From the NCBI GenBank assembly GCA_903930515.1, contig CAIYYW010000229.1:1-5408 (forward strand): 5,408 nucleotides of DNA, given 5' to 3'. Under the pieces are notes generated by a model that was not told the origin of the DNA, made no database searches, and worked only from the letters and a program-made list of their open reading frames with translations. The stretch is from an uncultured delta proteobacterium (lineage in GTDB: Bacteria > RBG-13-61-14 > DRUE01). The position numbers were made by a program, and so were the translations under genes. This document shows positions 1 through 5,080 of this stretch, in pieces. Each line of letters opens with the position of its first letter. Position 1 is the stretch's first letter.

Positions 1-274
1 GGTTTATTATCGGGAGGTTCCGGCTTCCAACCTGGAGATAGACCCGGAGCATCCGATGGTTTGCGTTCCGATGAAAATTCAGGACCGGCTGGTGGGGGTG
101 ATCGTGGTTTATCAGCTTCTGCCTCAGAAGCAGAAATTGCTCAAGGTGGACTACGAGCTGTTCGGCCTGCTGGCGGCGCACGCGGCCACGGCATTGTTCA
201 GCGCGCGTCTTTACTCGGAGTCGGTGCGGAAGCGCGAGACGATCAAGGGATTCCTGGATTTGGTCACCCATTAA
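1..274 (+). CDS. GAF-domain protein, C-terminal part (5' truncated)
   Basis: This is the last 90 residues of an open frame that enters from the left edge (first full codon at position 2) and stops at TAA 272-274. The visible part looks like the second half of a GAF domain. A strand with VCVPMKI is followed by DRLVGVIVVYQ, then a helix with DYELFGLLAAHAATALFSARLY, which fits the usual GAF pattern of a 'P..' strand, a 'GV' strand and the final 'lA..aA.Al.nArLy' helix. GAF domains bind small ligands or serve as dimerisation and sensory modules in kinases, cyclases and regulators. Only about 20 residues follow the domain, so any output domain must lie upstream of the window. The next gene starts 38 bp downstream on the same strand, so they may be co-transcribed. 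The role of the whole protein cannot be given. Confidence 0.8.
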   Translation, partial: VYYREVPASNLEIDPEHPMVCVPMKIQDRLVGVIVVYQLLPQKQKLLKVDYELFGLLAAHAATALFSARLYSESVRKRETIKGFLDLVTH

Positions 275-312
275 CTTTTCCAGGGAAATTTTTCCGGCAA
301 GAAATCAATCAG

Positions 313-1302
313 ATGAAACTGGTAATAATCATACCGGCCAATAATGAGGAAAAGACGATCGGGACGGTGATCCGGGCGATTCCGACTCGGATGGAAGGGG
401 TGGACCGGATCCAGGTGGTGGTGGTTGATGACGGGTCCATTGACCGGACCAAAGAGCTTTCGGAACAGGCCGGGGCGATGGTTTTCCGCCATCCGGAAAA
501 CCGGGGGGTGGGCGCGGCATTTTCGAGCGGGCTTCGGATCGCGCTCGGGCTGGGCGCGGATTTGATCGTGAATATAGACGCGGACGGCCAGTTGGATCCG
601 AAGGATATCCCGAAGCTGCTGGAGCCGATTTTGAAGGGCGAGGCCGAGTTCGCCACCGCGACCCGGTTCGGGGACCGGGATTTGATGCCGCGGATGCCGC
701 TGGTGAAAAAATACGGCAATTTTATGGTCCGGTCCATCATCAATTTCCTGACCGGGAAAAAATTCACCGATGTCTCCTGCGGGTTCCGCGCCTACACCCG
801 CGAGACCGCGCTCAAGCTCAACCTGTTCGGGGCGTTCACCTATACCCAGGAGACCTTTTTGAACCTGGTGGGGAAAGGGGTCCGGATCAAGGAAGTCCCG
901 CTCCAGGTGCGGGGGGAGCGCGAATTCGGGAAGAGCCGGGTGGCCAACAATGTGCTCCGGTACGGACTGAAATCCGGAAGCATCATCATTTTGGCCTTGC
1001 GCGATTTAAAGCCGCTGAGCTTTTTCGGCTGGATCGGGAGCGCGATCACCCTGCTCGGGGTTTTTTGCTTCGGGTTTGTGTTCGTCCACTGGCTGCTGAC
1101 CCGGATGACCACCCCCTTTCAATCCCTGATCCTGGTTGGAGCGGTTTTCCTGATCCTGGGATTCCTCCTGATCGTGATGGCCCTGATCGCGGATATGCTG
1201 GGCCGGATCCGGAAGATCCAGGAGGAGATCCTTTTCCTTCTGCGCGACGAATATTTTCAAAGGAAGCAAAAAGAAACCGGGGATGAAACTCCCAGGAACT
1301 AA
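313..1302 (+). CDS. Family 2 glycosyltransferase, polyprenyl-phosphate (DPM1/GtrB-like), membrane anchored
   Basis: The 329-residue protein probably transfers a sugar from a nucleotide-sugar donor to a polyprenyl phosphate at the inner face of the cytoplasmic membrane. The GT-A domain starts at once with IPANNEEKTIGTVI (residues 7-20). It then shows VVVDDGS with the DDGS donor-binding motif at 39-42, GVGAAFSSGL at 65-74, and the metal-binding DADGQ at 89-93. The SCGFRAYTRE segment at 155-164 is typical of DPM1-like enzymes. Two hydrophobic segments follow at about 237-262 and 271-293, then a charged tail, as in GtrB/ArnC-type members. The frame is open further upstream (from 61), but that part is antisense to the GAF tail, and the conserved beta-strand begins directly at the ATG at 313. 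There is no strong Shine-Dalgarno sequence before this ATG. Sugar and acceptor cannot be read from the sequence. It overlaps the next gene by 20 nt. Confidence 0.9.
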   Translation: MKLVIIIPANNEEKTIGTVIRAIPTRMEGVDRIQVVVVDDGSIDRTKELSEQAGAMVFRHPENRGVGAAFSSGLRIALGLGADLIVNIDADGQLDPKDIPKLLEPILKGEAEFATATRFGDRDLMPRMPLVKKYGNFMVRSIINFLTGKKFTDVSCGFRAYTRETALKLNLFGAFTYTQETFLNLVGKGVRIKEVPLQVRGEREFGKSRVANNVLRYGLKSGSIIILALRDLKPLSFFGWIGSAITLLGVFCFGFVFVHWLLTRMTTPFQSLILVGAVFLILGFLLIVMALIADMLGRIRKIQEEILFLLRDEYFQRKQKETGDETPRN

Positions 1303-2368
1303 ATATGATATTGACACCCCGTCCCTGCTGGTGGATTACCGGAAGCTGACCGGCAATATCCAAAAGATGGCTGCTTTTTTTCAGGACAAATCCGCCAAGG
1401 TCCGGCCGCATTTCAAGACCAACAAGACCGTGGAAATCGCCAGGCTGCAGTTGAAGGCGGGCGCCCGTGGGATCACCTGCGCCAAGGTGGGTGAAGCGGA
1501 AGTGCTGGTCAAGGCCGGGATCAAGGACCTGCTGATCGCGAACGAGATCGTGGGCGGGATCAAGATCCGGAGGCTGATCCGGCTTTTGAAAAAAGGCGCG
1601 GAAGTGAAAGTGGCGGTGGACAGCGAGGAGAACATCCGGGAGCTTTCCGATTTGGTTTCCAGGGCGGGAGTCAGGCTGGGAGTATTAGTGGAGATCAATG
1701 TGGGCCTGCCCCGGTGCGGGGTGAGTCCGGAAAAAGGGGTGGAATTGGCCCGGCTGATCGAGCAAAGCCCGGGGCTTACCCTGCGCGGGATTATGGGATA
1801 CGAGGGTCATATTGTTCTGAGCGAAGACAAGAAACTTCGGGAAGAAGAATGCCGAAAGTCAATGACGAAATTGATCCGGGCCAAAGAATTGATTGAGCAG
1901 GACGGGCATCAGGTTGGGATCGTGAGCGGGGGCGGGACCGGAACCTATTATATTACCGGGACTTTTTCGGGCGTGACCGAGGTCCAGGCCGGGTCGTATT
2001 GCCTGATGGATCTTAGATACGACAAGCTCGGACTGGGTTTTGAAAAAGCTCTCACCATCCGATCCACCGTGATCAGCAAATCCTTTGCCCCCTTCATTAT
2101 CACCGACGCGGGCGAGAAGACCATGTCCATTGAATTCGGGATGCCCGAGCTGATCGGTCATCCGGGGGCGAGGCTGGTGATGCTGAGCGAGGAGCACGGT
2201 CATATTTTAGTGGAGGGCAAACCGCCGGAACTCAAGGTTGGAGACCAGGTGGAATTTTATCCCAGCCATATCTGCACCACGGTGAATCTCAATAACCGGC
2301 TCTGGGTGCTGGACGGAGAGAAGGTTTTGGATCGTTGGGAAATAGCGGCGCGAGGGATGTCGCAATAG
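1283..2368 (+). CDS. D-threonine aldolase / D-serine dehydratase-like PLP enzyme (fold type III)
   Basis: The 361-residue protein has an alanine-racemase-like PLP barrel and a C-terminal metal-binding domain. The PLP lysine is probably K45 in RPHFKTNK (41-48). Other family blocks are ITCAKVGEAE (64-73), IANEIVGG (85-92), the strand with VEINVGLPRCG (136-146), GYEGH (172-176), the phosphate-binding SGGGTGTYY (215-223) and EVQAGSYCLMD. In the C-terminal domain, EEHGH (303-307) and HIC (H329, C331) match the divalent-metal site of metal-activated enzymes of this family. Known members cleave D-threonine and related beta-hydroxy-D-amino acids, or dehydrate D-serine. The exact substrate is an open inference. 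The lysine motif has N where relatives usually have H (KTHK). The start ATG lies inside the end of the glycosyltransferase gene, preceded directly by GGGG with AAAGGA further upstream, suggesting translational coupling. Length is normal for the family. Confidence 0.9.
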   Translation: MKLPGTKYDIDTPSLLVDYRKLTGNIQKMAAFFQDKSAKVRPHFKTNKTVEIARLQLKAGARGITCAKVGEAEVLVKAGIKDLLIANEIVGGIKIRRLIRLLKKGAEVKVAVDSEENIRELSDLVSRAGVRLGVLVEINVGLPRCGVSPEKGVELARLIEQSPGLTLRGIMGYEGHIVLSEDKKLREEECRKSMTKLIRAKELIEQDGHQVGIVSGGGTGTYYITGTFSGVTEVQAGSYCLMDLRYDKLGLGFEKALTIRSTVISKSFAPFIITDAGEKTMSIEFGMPELIGHPGARLVMLSEEHGHILVEGKPPELKVGDQVEFYPSHICTTVNLNNRLWVLDGEKVLDRWEIAARGMSQ

Positions 2369-2370
2369 CC

Positions 2371-2387
2371 ATCCGCGTTCAGCGGAT
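2371..2387. other. Small stem-loop between convergent genes
   Basis: ATCCGC (2371-2376) and GCGGAT (2382-2387) form a perfect 6-bp inverted repeat with a 5-nt loop. It sits in and next to the 10-bp gap between the two convergent stop codons, and the TGA of the lipoprotein gene (2379-2381) falls mostly in the loop. Neither strand has a T-run after it, so it is at best a weak bidirectional end signal rather than a proper intrinsic terminator. Confidence 0.35.
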
Positions 2388-3740
2388 ATAGCCGATGGAT
2401 TTCAGCTTGTTGACGAGCTCCCGGTCCAGCGGTGAGCGTTGCTCTTTCAGGCTCCGGGGCTTTTGGTCATAACTCCTGATTCTTTCCACCGGATGGCTCT
2501 TCAAAAAATCCTCGGAAAACGCCTCGGTCAAAACCTTGCCGTCCATATCCTCCCCGACCGGGAGGCCCAGGTAATAAAGGGCCGTGGGGGTGAGATCAAG
2601 AATCCGCGGCGCCTGGATCCGTTGCCCTTTCTTGATCCCGGGCCCGGAAAAAATAATGATGCCGTTGACCCGGCTCTGGGTATGAGCCCCGGACTGGAGA
2701 CCGACGGCCCCTTCTTTGGAAACCCGCTTCATCCCATGGTCGCTCACGATCAGAAAGGCGGTGTCGGGTCCAGAGGCCTGGATCAGTTCGCCCAAATAAC
2801 CGTCCATCAATTGGTAATAATTCCGGAGGGTGTCCCGGAACCGCTCAAGATCCCGCGCCGGCGCCTTGGTAAAATACTCCGGCTCCATATACTTCCAGAA
2901 AAAATGACCCACAATATCCGGCCCTTCAAAATATACCGCCAAGACCTCCGGTTTTTTTTGCTCAGCCAGGTAAAGCGCCACGCGCTGAAAATTCAAATCC
3001 GAGACCAGCGAGAATTTGAGCAGACTCTCAAAATCTTCCCGGCTCACCAGTTGGATTTTCTGGAACCGATCCCATTCCTGATCATTAAAAGCCGCCAGTT
3101 TTTCAAAGCTTTCGCGTGGAACCTGGTCCGGGGATAATAACAACGGATATATCTCCTTGATAAAATCCTCCGGATAGGTTGTTTCCTTCAGGTTCAACAG
3201 GTATGAATAATCCATCGTCCGATAATTCAACTCCGGCCCGCTGTCCTTGTATCTGCCCAGGCTCAGCAGGTCCGATACCATCCACCCCCGCACCTTTTCC
3301 GCGGGCCAACTCGCCCAGAAACCGACAAAGCCCACGCGATATCCCTGCTCGCTCAAAATCTCGGCCAGGTCCTTGACCTTGCGCATCGTGCTGTTGACCG
3401 GGAAGCCCTTGGCGGAAATGAATCCCTTGATCCCGGTCTTGTCCGGATGCTTCCCGGTCAGCATACTGGTCCAGAGCACCGGAGAAATATGGGTGCGTCG
3501 GAAGGTGATCAACTCGCCCGAAGCGCCCTGCTCAATCAGGTGTTGGAAATTAGGCATCTTACCCGCCTGCACCAGAGGGCTGATGATGGTCCAGGTCCCG
3601 GAATCAATCCCCATGATCACCAGCTTCCGCTTTTCTTGCGGATGTCTTTGACAACCGGCAATCCCGAAAATCAAAACGACCAGACCGGCCGCCCCAAAAA
3701 AACTCAAACCCCATTTCCGCATCTTTCTATTTTTCCACAA
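2379..3740 (-). CDS. Lipoprotein phosphodiesterase/phosphatase, alkaline phosphatase superfamily (type I PDE/NPP-like)
   Basis: The 453-residue protein has a lipoprotein signal: basic start, hydrophobic core at 11-28, and lipobox IAGC with lipidated C30. The +2 residue is Q, which would favour the outer membrane if Lol sorting applies. The rest is an AlkP-superfamily domain. It has D46 in VIMGIDSGTW, candidate nucleophile S86 in HISPVLWTSMLTG (84-96), D275 and H279 in EGPDIVGH, D334 and H335 in VSDHGM, and H353 in SGAHTQ. The two-metal set is therefore complete. The C-terminal SIGYIR resembles the 'lGYi' end common in this family. The enzyme should hydrolyse a phosphoester outside the cytoplasm; the substrate is unknown. 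Start: TTG at 3740 has AAGGG four bases upstream. The alternative ATG at 3722 (residue 7) has only weak AGAAAG before it, but also leaves a good signal peptide. Its transcript probably carries a structured leader. Confidence 0.88.
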   Translation of the reverse strand: MWKNRKMRKWGLSFFGAAGLVVLIFGIAGCQRHPQEKRKLVIMGIDSGTWTIISPLVQAGKMPNFQHLIEQGASGELITFRRTHISPVLWTSMLTGKHPDKTGIKGFISAKGFPVNSTMRKVKDLAEILSEQGYRVGFVGFWASWPAEKVRGWMVSDLLSLGRYKDSGPELNYRTMDYSYLLNLKETTYPEDFIKEIYPLLLSPDQVPRESFEKLAAFNDQEWDRFQKIQLVSREDFESLLKFSLVSDLNFQRVALYLAEQKKPEVLAVYFEGPDIVGHFFWKYMEPEYFTKAPARDLERFRDTLRNYYQLMDGYLGELIQASGPDTAFLIVSDHGMKRVSKEGAVGLQSGAHTQSRVNGIIIFSGPGIKKGQRIQAPRILDLTPTALYYLGLPVGEDMDGKVLTEAFSEDFLKSHPVERIRSYDQKPRSLKEQRSPLDRELVNKLKSIGYIR

Positions 3741-3961
3741 TTTACCCTTATTTCAACCGGCCCAACCGAAAAAAATCCCTCCGGCCATAAAAAAACCGAA
3801 GGCGACTTTGCGCCACCTTCGGCCTCTCGGCGTAACCCACGCCGGGAAAAAAGGAGGGGCGAGCTTGGCTTGGGCTCAATTATTTGGATGACCGCCAGAC
3901 GGAAAGGTTGCAAAATAACCAATCCCCCGGTTTTTCAGACAAATCATTGAAAATTAAAGTA
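3741..3961 (-). promoter_or_regulatory. Structured 5' leader of the lipoprotein gene (candidate attenuator)
   Basis: About 220 nt separate the likely transcription start near 3961 from the TTG start codon. In transcript order, the leader contains GGTT/AACC around 3907-3921, a GAGC/GCTC stem (3877-3861) and a 6-bp stem CGGCGT/ACGCCG with loop GGGTT (3844-3828). A strong intrinsic terminator comes next (listed separately), then 48 nt carrying the AAGGG ribosome-binding site. The 3' arm of the 3844-3828 stem (CGCC) can instead pair with GGCG in the terminator's 5' arm (3814-3811), so two exclusive folds are possible. I could not match the leader to a named riboswitch class, and no clear leader peptide is visible. 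Calling it regulatory is an inference from a terminator placed before the start codon. Confidence 0.45.
3789..3822 (-). terminator. Intrinsic terminator inside the lipoprotein leader
   Basis: On the minus strand CCGAAGG (3822-3816) pairs with CCTTCGG (3802-3796), and an inner GGCG/CGCC pairing is possible as an alternative. Seven T residues follow directly (3795-3789). This is a classic hairpin-plus-T-run. It ends 48 nt before the lipoprotein start codon on the same strand. The thioredoxin gene further up already has its own terminator at 4031-4071, so this one is best explained as attenuation of the lipoprotein gene. Confidence 0.7.
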
Positions 3962-3967
3962 AAAGTA

Positions 3968-3995
3968 ATAATAAGGTCAGCCGGAAAATCGGCAA
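3968..3995 (-). promoter_or_regulatory. Possible sigma-70 promoter for the lipoprotein gene
   Basis: On the minus strand a -35 like TTGCCG (3995-3990) is followed after 16 bp by TATTAT (3973-3968). The surroundings are AT-rich. The -35 match is only four of six. A short inverted repeat GCCG/CGGC (3980-3983, 3990-3993) overlaps the -35 and could bind a regulator. Predicted start is near 3961. Other AT-rich hexamers nearby could also serve. Confidence 0.35.
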
Positions 3996-4030
3996 TTTTG
4001 ATTTTTATCTTTATTTATCAAAGCGTTGCC

Positions 4031-4071
4031 AAAAAAATTGGGGGCTATCCATTTTTTTCTGGATAACCCCC
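4031..4071 (-). terminator. Intrinsic terminator downstream of the thioredoxin gene
   Basis: Read on the minus strand, GGGGGTTATCC (4071-4061) pairs with GGATAGCCCCC (4050-4040) as an 11-bp stem with one G-U pair. The loop is 10 nt and A-rich, and AATTTTTTT follows (4039-4031). This is a strong rho-independent terminator for minus-strand transcription. It lies about 170 nt beyond the thioredoxin stop codon, and no closer good terminator is visible. On the plus strand it lacks a T-run. Confidence 0.85.
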
Positions 4072-4198
4072 TGATGAAAGGGTTTGGACGGCTATTTGAA
4101 TTAGATGCAGGTTCAGTTAAAAAGTTCCGCAAAGCAATAAAAATATTTGAAATAGAAAGGATTGAGGCGAAAAAATAGATACTAAAAAAAATTCCTCT

Positions 4199-4222
4199 CG
4201 GCTTGGATGCCGGCTTGGATGC
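4199..4222. repeat. Tandem 12-bp direct repeat (two copies)
   Basis: CGGCTTGGATGC occurs twice with no gap (4199-4210 and 4211-4222), just beyond the thioredoxin stop codon on its 3' side. Copies are identical. It lies in non-coding DNA and looks like a recent slippage duplication. No function is apparent. Confidence 0.85.
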
Positions 4223-4239
4223 CTGGTTGGTTTATGGAA

Positions 4240-4560
4240 TCAGATCCAACTCTCAACCAGTTTCTTGACCTTATCCAGGTTGATCAAGCCAACCAGGTTC
4301 GCGACCACCGCTCCCTTGCTGAAGAAAAATATGCTGGGCAATGACCTTACGCCGAGTAGCGCCGGCAATTGCGGGTTCTCCTCAACATTAACCTTCGCAA
4401 CCCGGATCCGGCCTTCATAGGTCTTTTCCAGTTCTTCCAGCACCGAATTCAGAGCCTGGCAGGGGGCGCACCAAGGCGCCCAGAAATCAACCAGAACCGG
4501 CAATTCGCTCTTCAGCACCTTCTCCTCAAAATCCCTCTCCCGAATCAGCATCTGCGCCAT
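4240..4560 (-). CDS. trxA: Thioredoxin with divergent WCAPC active site
   Basis: The 106-residue protein covers one full thioredoxin fold of typical length and has no signal peptide, so it should act in the cytoplasm as a dithiol-disulfide oxidoreductase. Visible landmarks are LVDFWAPWCAPC, with buried D25 and redox cysteines C31 and C34, the VAKVNVEENP strand, and SLPS with the cis-proline P75. It is not a standard TrxA. The CGPC motif is CAPC, the helix proline found five residues after the second cysteine in E. coli is S39, and the usual IPT before the FFF strand is LPS. These changes may shift redox potential or partner choice (inference). The start ATG at 4560 has GGGGGG five bases upstream; an ATG three codons later is less likely. 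It is apparently a single-gene unit with its own promoter and terminator. The symbol reflects the family and does not prove it is the general thioredoxin. Confidence 0.9.
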   Translation of the reverse strand: MAQMLIRERDFEEKVLKSELPVLVDFWAPWCAPCQALNSVLEELEKTYEGRIRVAKVNVEENPQLPALLGVRSLPSIFFFSKGAVVANLVGLINLDKVKKLVESWI

Positions 4561-4601
4561 AGTGTCCCCCCGATTTTTGACCTAGATATTGTATGGCCGC
4601 A

Positions 4602-4630
4602 ATTTTAACTACAATCCATTGCCTTGTCAA
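4602..4630 (-). promoter_or_regulatory. Sigma-70 promoter of the thioredoxin gene
   Basis: On the minus strand a perfect -35 TTGACA (4630-4625) is followed after exactly 17 bp by TAAAAT (4607-4602), one base off consensus. An A/T tract (AAAATTTTTT, about 4643-4634) just upstream resembles an UP element. The predicted start is near 4595, giving a leader of about 35 nt that carries the G-rich ribosome-binding site. This predicts strong housekeeping expression. Confidence 0.85.
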
Positions 4631-4704
4631 GCAAAAAATTTTCGCCACCTGTGAATTTTTATATTTATCAATAAGTTATCTTGAATAAAAGATTTTTTAA
4701 CAAA

Positions 4705-4725
4705 ATATCCACAACCTTTTCCACA
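4705..4725 (+). promoter_or_regulatory. Two DnaA-box-like sites beside an AT-rich tract
   Basis: ATATCCACA (4705-4713) differs from the DnaA consensus TTATCCACA at the first base, and TTTTCCACA (4717-4725) fits the relaxed form TTWTNCACA. They lie in the same orientation, 12 bp apart, directly beside a roughly 70-bp AT-rich tract. This arrangement occurs at replication origins and at DnaA-regulated promoters. Two sites alone may be chance, and no origin-linked gene such as dnaA or dnaN is in the window. Confidence 0.3.
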
Positions 4726-5005
4726 AGCATCCCCATTGCATACAATTGATTTGATTGAACAATCGTAGGCAAAAATGAATTTTGCCGAATGGCCGTTATG
4801 GGATTTCAACAGATTGCCTTGAAGCGCTCTTCCAAGGCCTGCTCAAAAACCCCATCGCCATTGAATCCTGCCCCTGCCAATCCCGGTTCGCCATCGCCCA
4901 TTTCAAGGATTTTCCTTGCTGATTTCAAATGGTTTCAATGGTTGCCGCTTAAATTTATCAGATCATTCTTTTCCAAATTTTCAAGCACAACCTTTCTCAA
5001 CCCTT

Positions 5006-5028
5006 TCCCGGTGACCTCAGAACCGGGA
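5006..5028. repeat. Inverted repeat upstream of the small-protein promoter
   Basis: TCCCGGT (5006-5012) and ACCGGGA (5022-5028) form a perfect 7-bp inverted repeat around a 9-nt centre, ending 15 bp before the -35 box at 5044. There is no T-run on either side, so it is not an intrinsic terminator. It could be an activator site, which is inferred from position only. Confidence 0.4.
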
Positions 5029-5043
5029 GGTGGAAAAAGTCAT

Positions 5044-5073
5044 TTGACAAATCCGTCGGTTTGGAATTAGAAT
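5044..5073 (+). promoter_or_regulatory. Sigma-70 promoter for the small protein and response regulator
   Basis: Perfect -35 TTGACA (5044-5049), 18-bp spacer, then TAGAAT (5068-5073), which matches TATAAT at five of six positions. The usual start about seven bases after the -10 falls at 5080-5081, at the ATG of the next gene, so the mRNA may have no leader. Confidence 0.65.
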
Positions 5074-5080
5074 AAAACCG

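Larger units (their letters stand above)
3741..4239. other. Intergenic stretch between lipoprotein and thioredoxin genes
   Basis: About 500 bp without a convincing gene. It holds, from the lipoprotein side, that gene's leader, attenuator-like terminator and probable promoter, then the thioredoxin terminator (4031-4071). Between 4072 and 4239, the 3' flank of the thioredoxin gene, I see AT-rich DNA, a short 34-codon frame without a ribosome-binding site, an 8-bp A-run (4184-4191) and a 12-bp tandem repeat (4199-4222). Base composition is much more AT-rich than in the genes. Confidence 0.7.
4671..5039 (-). pseudogene. Possible decayed minus-strand gene, interrupted by TGA codons
   Basis: One minus-strand frame runs from 5039 to 4671 with no TAA or TAG, broken only by TGA at 4935-4937 and 4806-4808 and ending at TGA 4668-4670. 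The first two segments look protein-like, for example GLRKVVLENLEKNDLINL, then LKSARKILEMGDGEP and GVFEQALEERFKAI. The first internal TGA lies in an imperfect 9-bp duplication (AATGGTT at 4928-4934 and 4937-4943, plus strand). Removing one unit would restore reading across it. There is no start codon or ribosome-binding site I trust, and I recognise no family. The thioredoxin and lipoprotein genes use TGA as a true stop, so recoding is unlikely. Decay or coincidence are the main options. Confidence 0.25.
4631..5043. other. Gene-poor stretch between thioredoxin promoter and small-protein promoter
   Basis: About 410 bp with no intact gene I can defend. The left part (about 4640-4710) is very AT-rich and ends in two DnaA-box-like sites. 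The right part is more balanced and holds short inverted repeats (4816-4838, 4904-4918, 5006-5028), four copies of TTTCAA between 4804 and 4938, and a minus-strand frame that looks protein-like but is broken by TGA codons. Plus-strand codons from 4789 to 5070 are open but make a P/S/F-rich peptide with almost no acidic residues and no ribosome-binding site, so I treat it as a shadow. Confidence 0.6.

Noticed and set aside
61-312. Long N-terminal extension of the glycosyltransferase frame
   Set aside because: It overlaps the GAF coding region in another frame, is G/A/R-rich, and the conserved GT-A domain starts directly at the ATG at 313.
2439-3137. Plus-strand 232-codon frame opposite the lipoprotein gene
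   Set aside because: It is antisense to a gene with complete AlkP motifs; its composition is typical of a shadow of GC-rich coding DNA.
3796-3846. Cyclic-di-GMP class I riboswitch (minus strand shows CGCAAAG and a hairpin with GGGTT)
   Set aside because: The short words recall that aptamer, but the order of elements is wrong, the GGCAAACC-type strand is missing and there is no room for the second long hairpin after CGCAAAG.
4074-4178. Plus-strand 34-codon frame (lysine-rich) right after the terminator hairpin
   Set aside because: It has no Shine-Dalgarno sequence and its ATG abuts the terminator stem of the opposite strand. I saw no convincing family similarity.
4627-4809. Minus-strand 60-codon frame starting at TTG
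   Set aside because: It runs through the very AT-rich tract and the DnaA-box-like sites, ends inside the thioredoxin promoter, and has no ribosome-binding site or recognisable motif.
4668-5042. UGA recoding (tryptophan, glycine or selenocysteine) to explain the TGA-only interrupted frame
   Set aside because: The lipoprotein and thioredoxin genes end at TGA at normal family lengths, and I see no selenocysteine-insertion hairpin after the TGA codons.
4789-5070. Plus-strand open frame of 93 codons
   Set aside because: No ribosome-binding site, a P/S/F-rich product with one Asp and one Glu only, and it overlaps the inverted repeat and promoter of the next gene. It looks like an antisense shadow.
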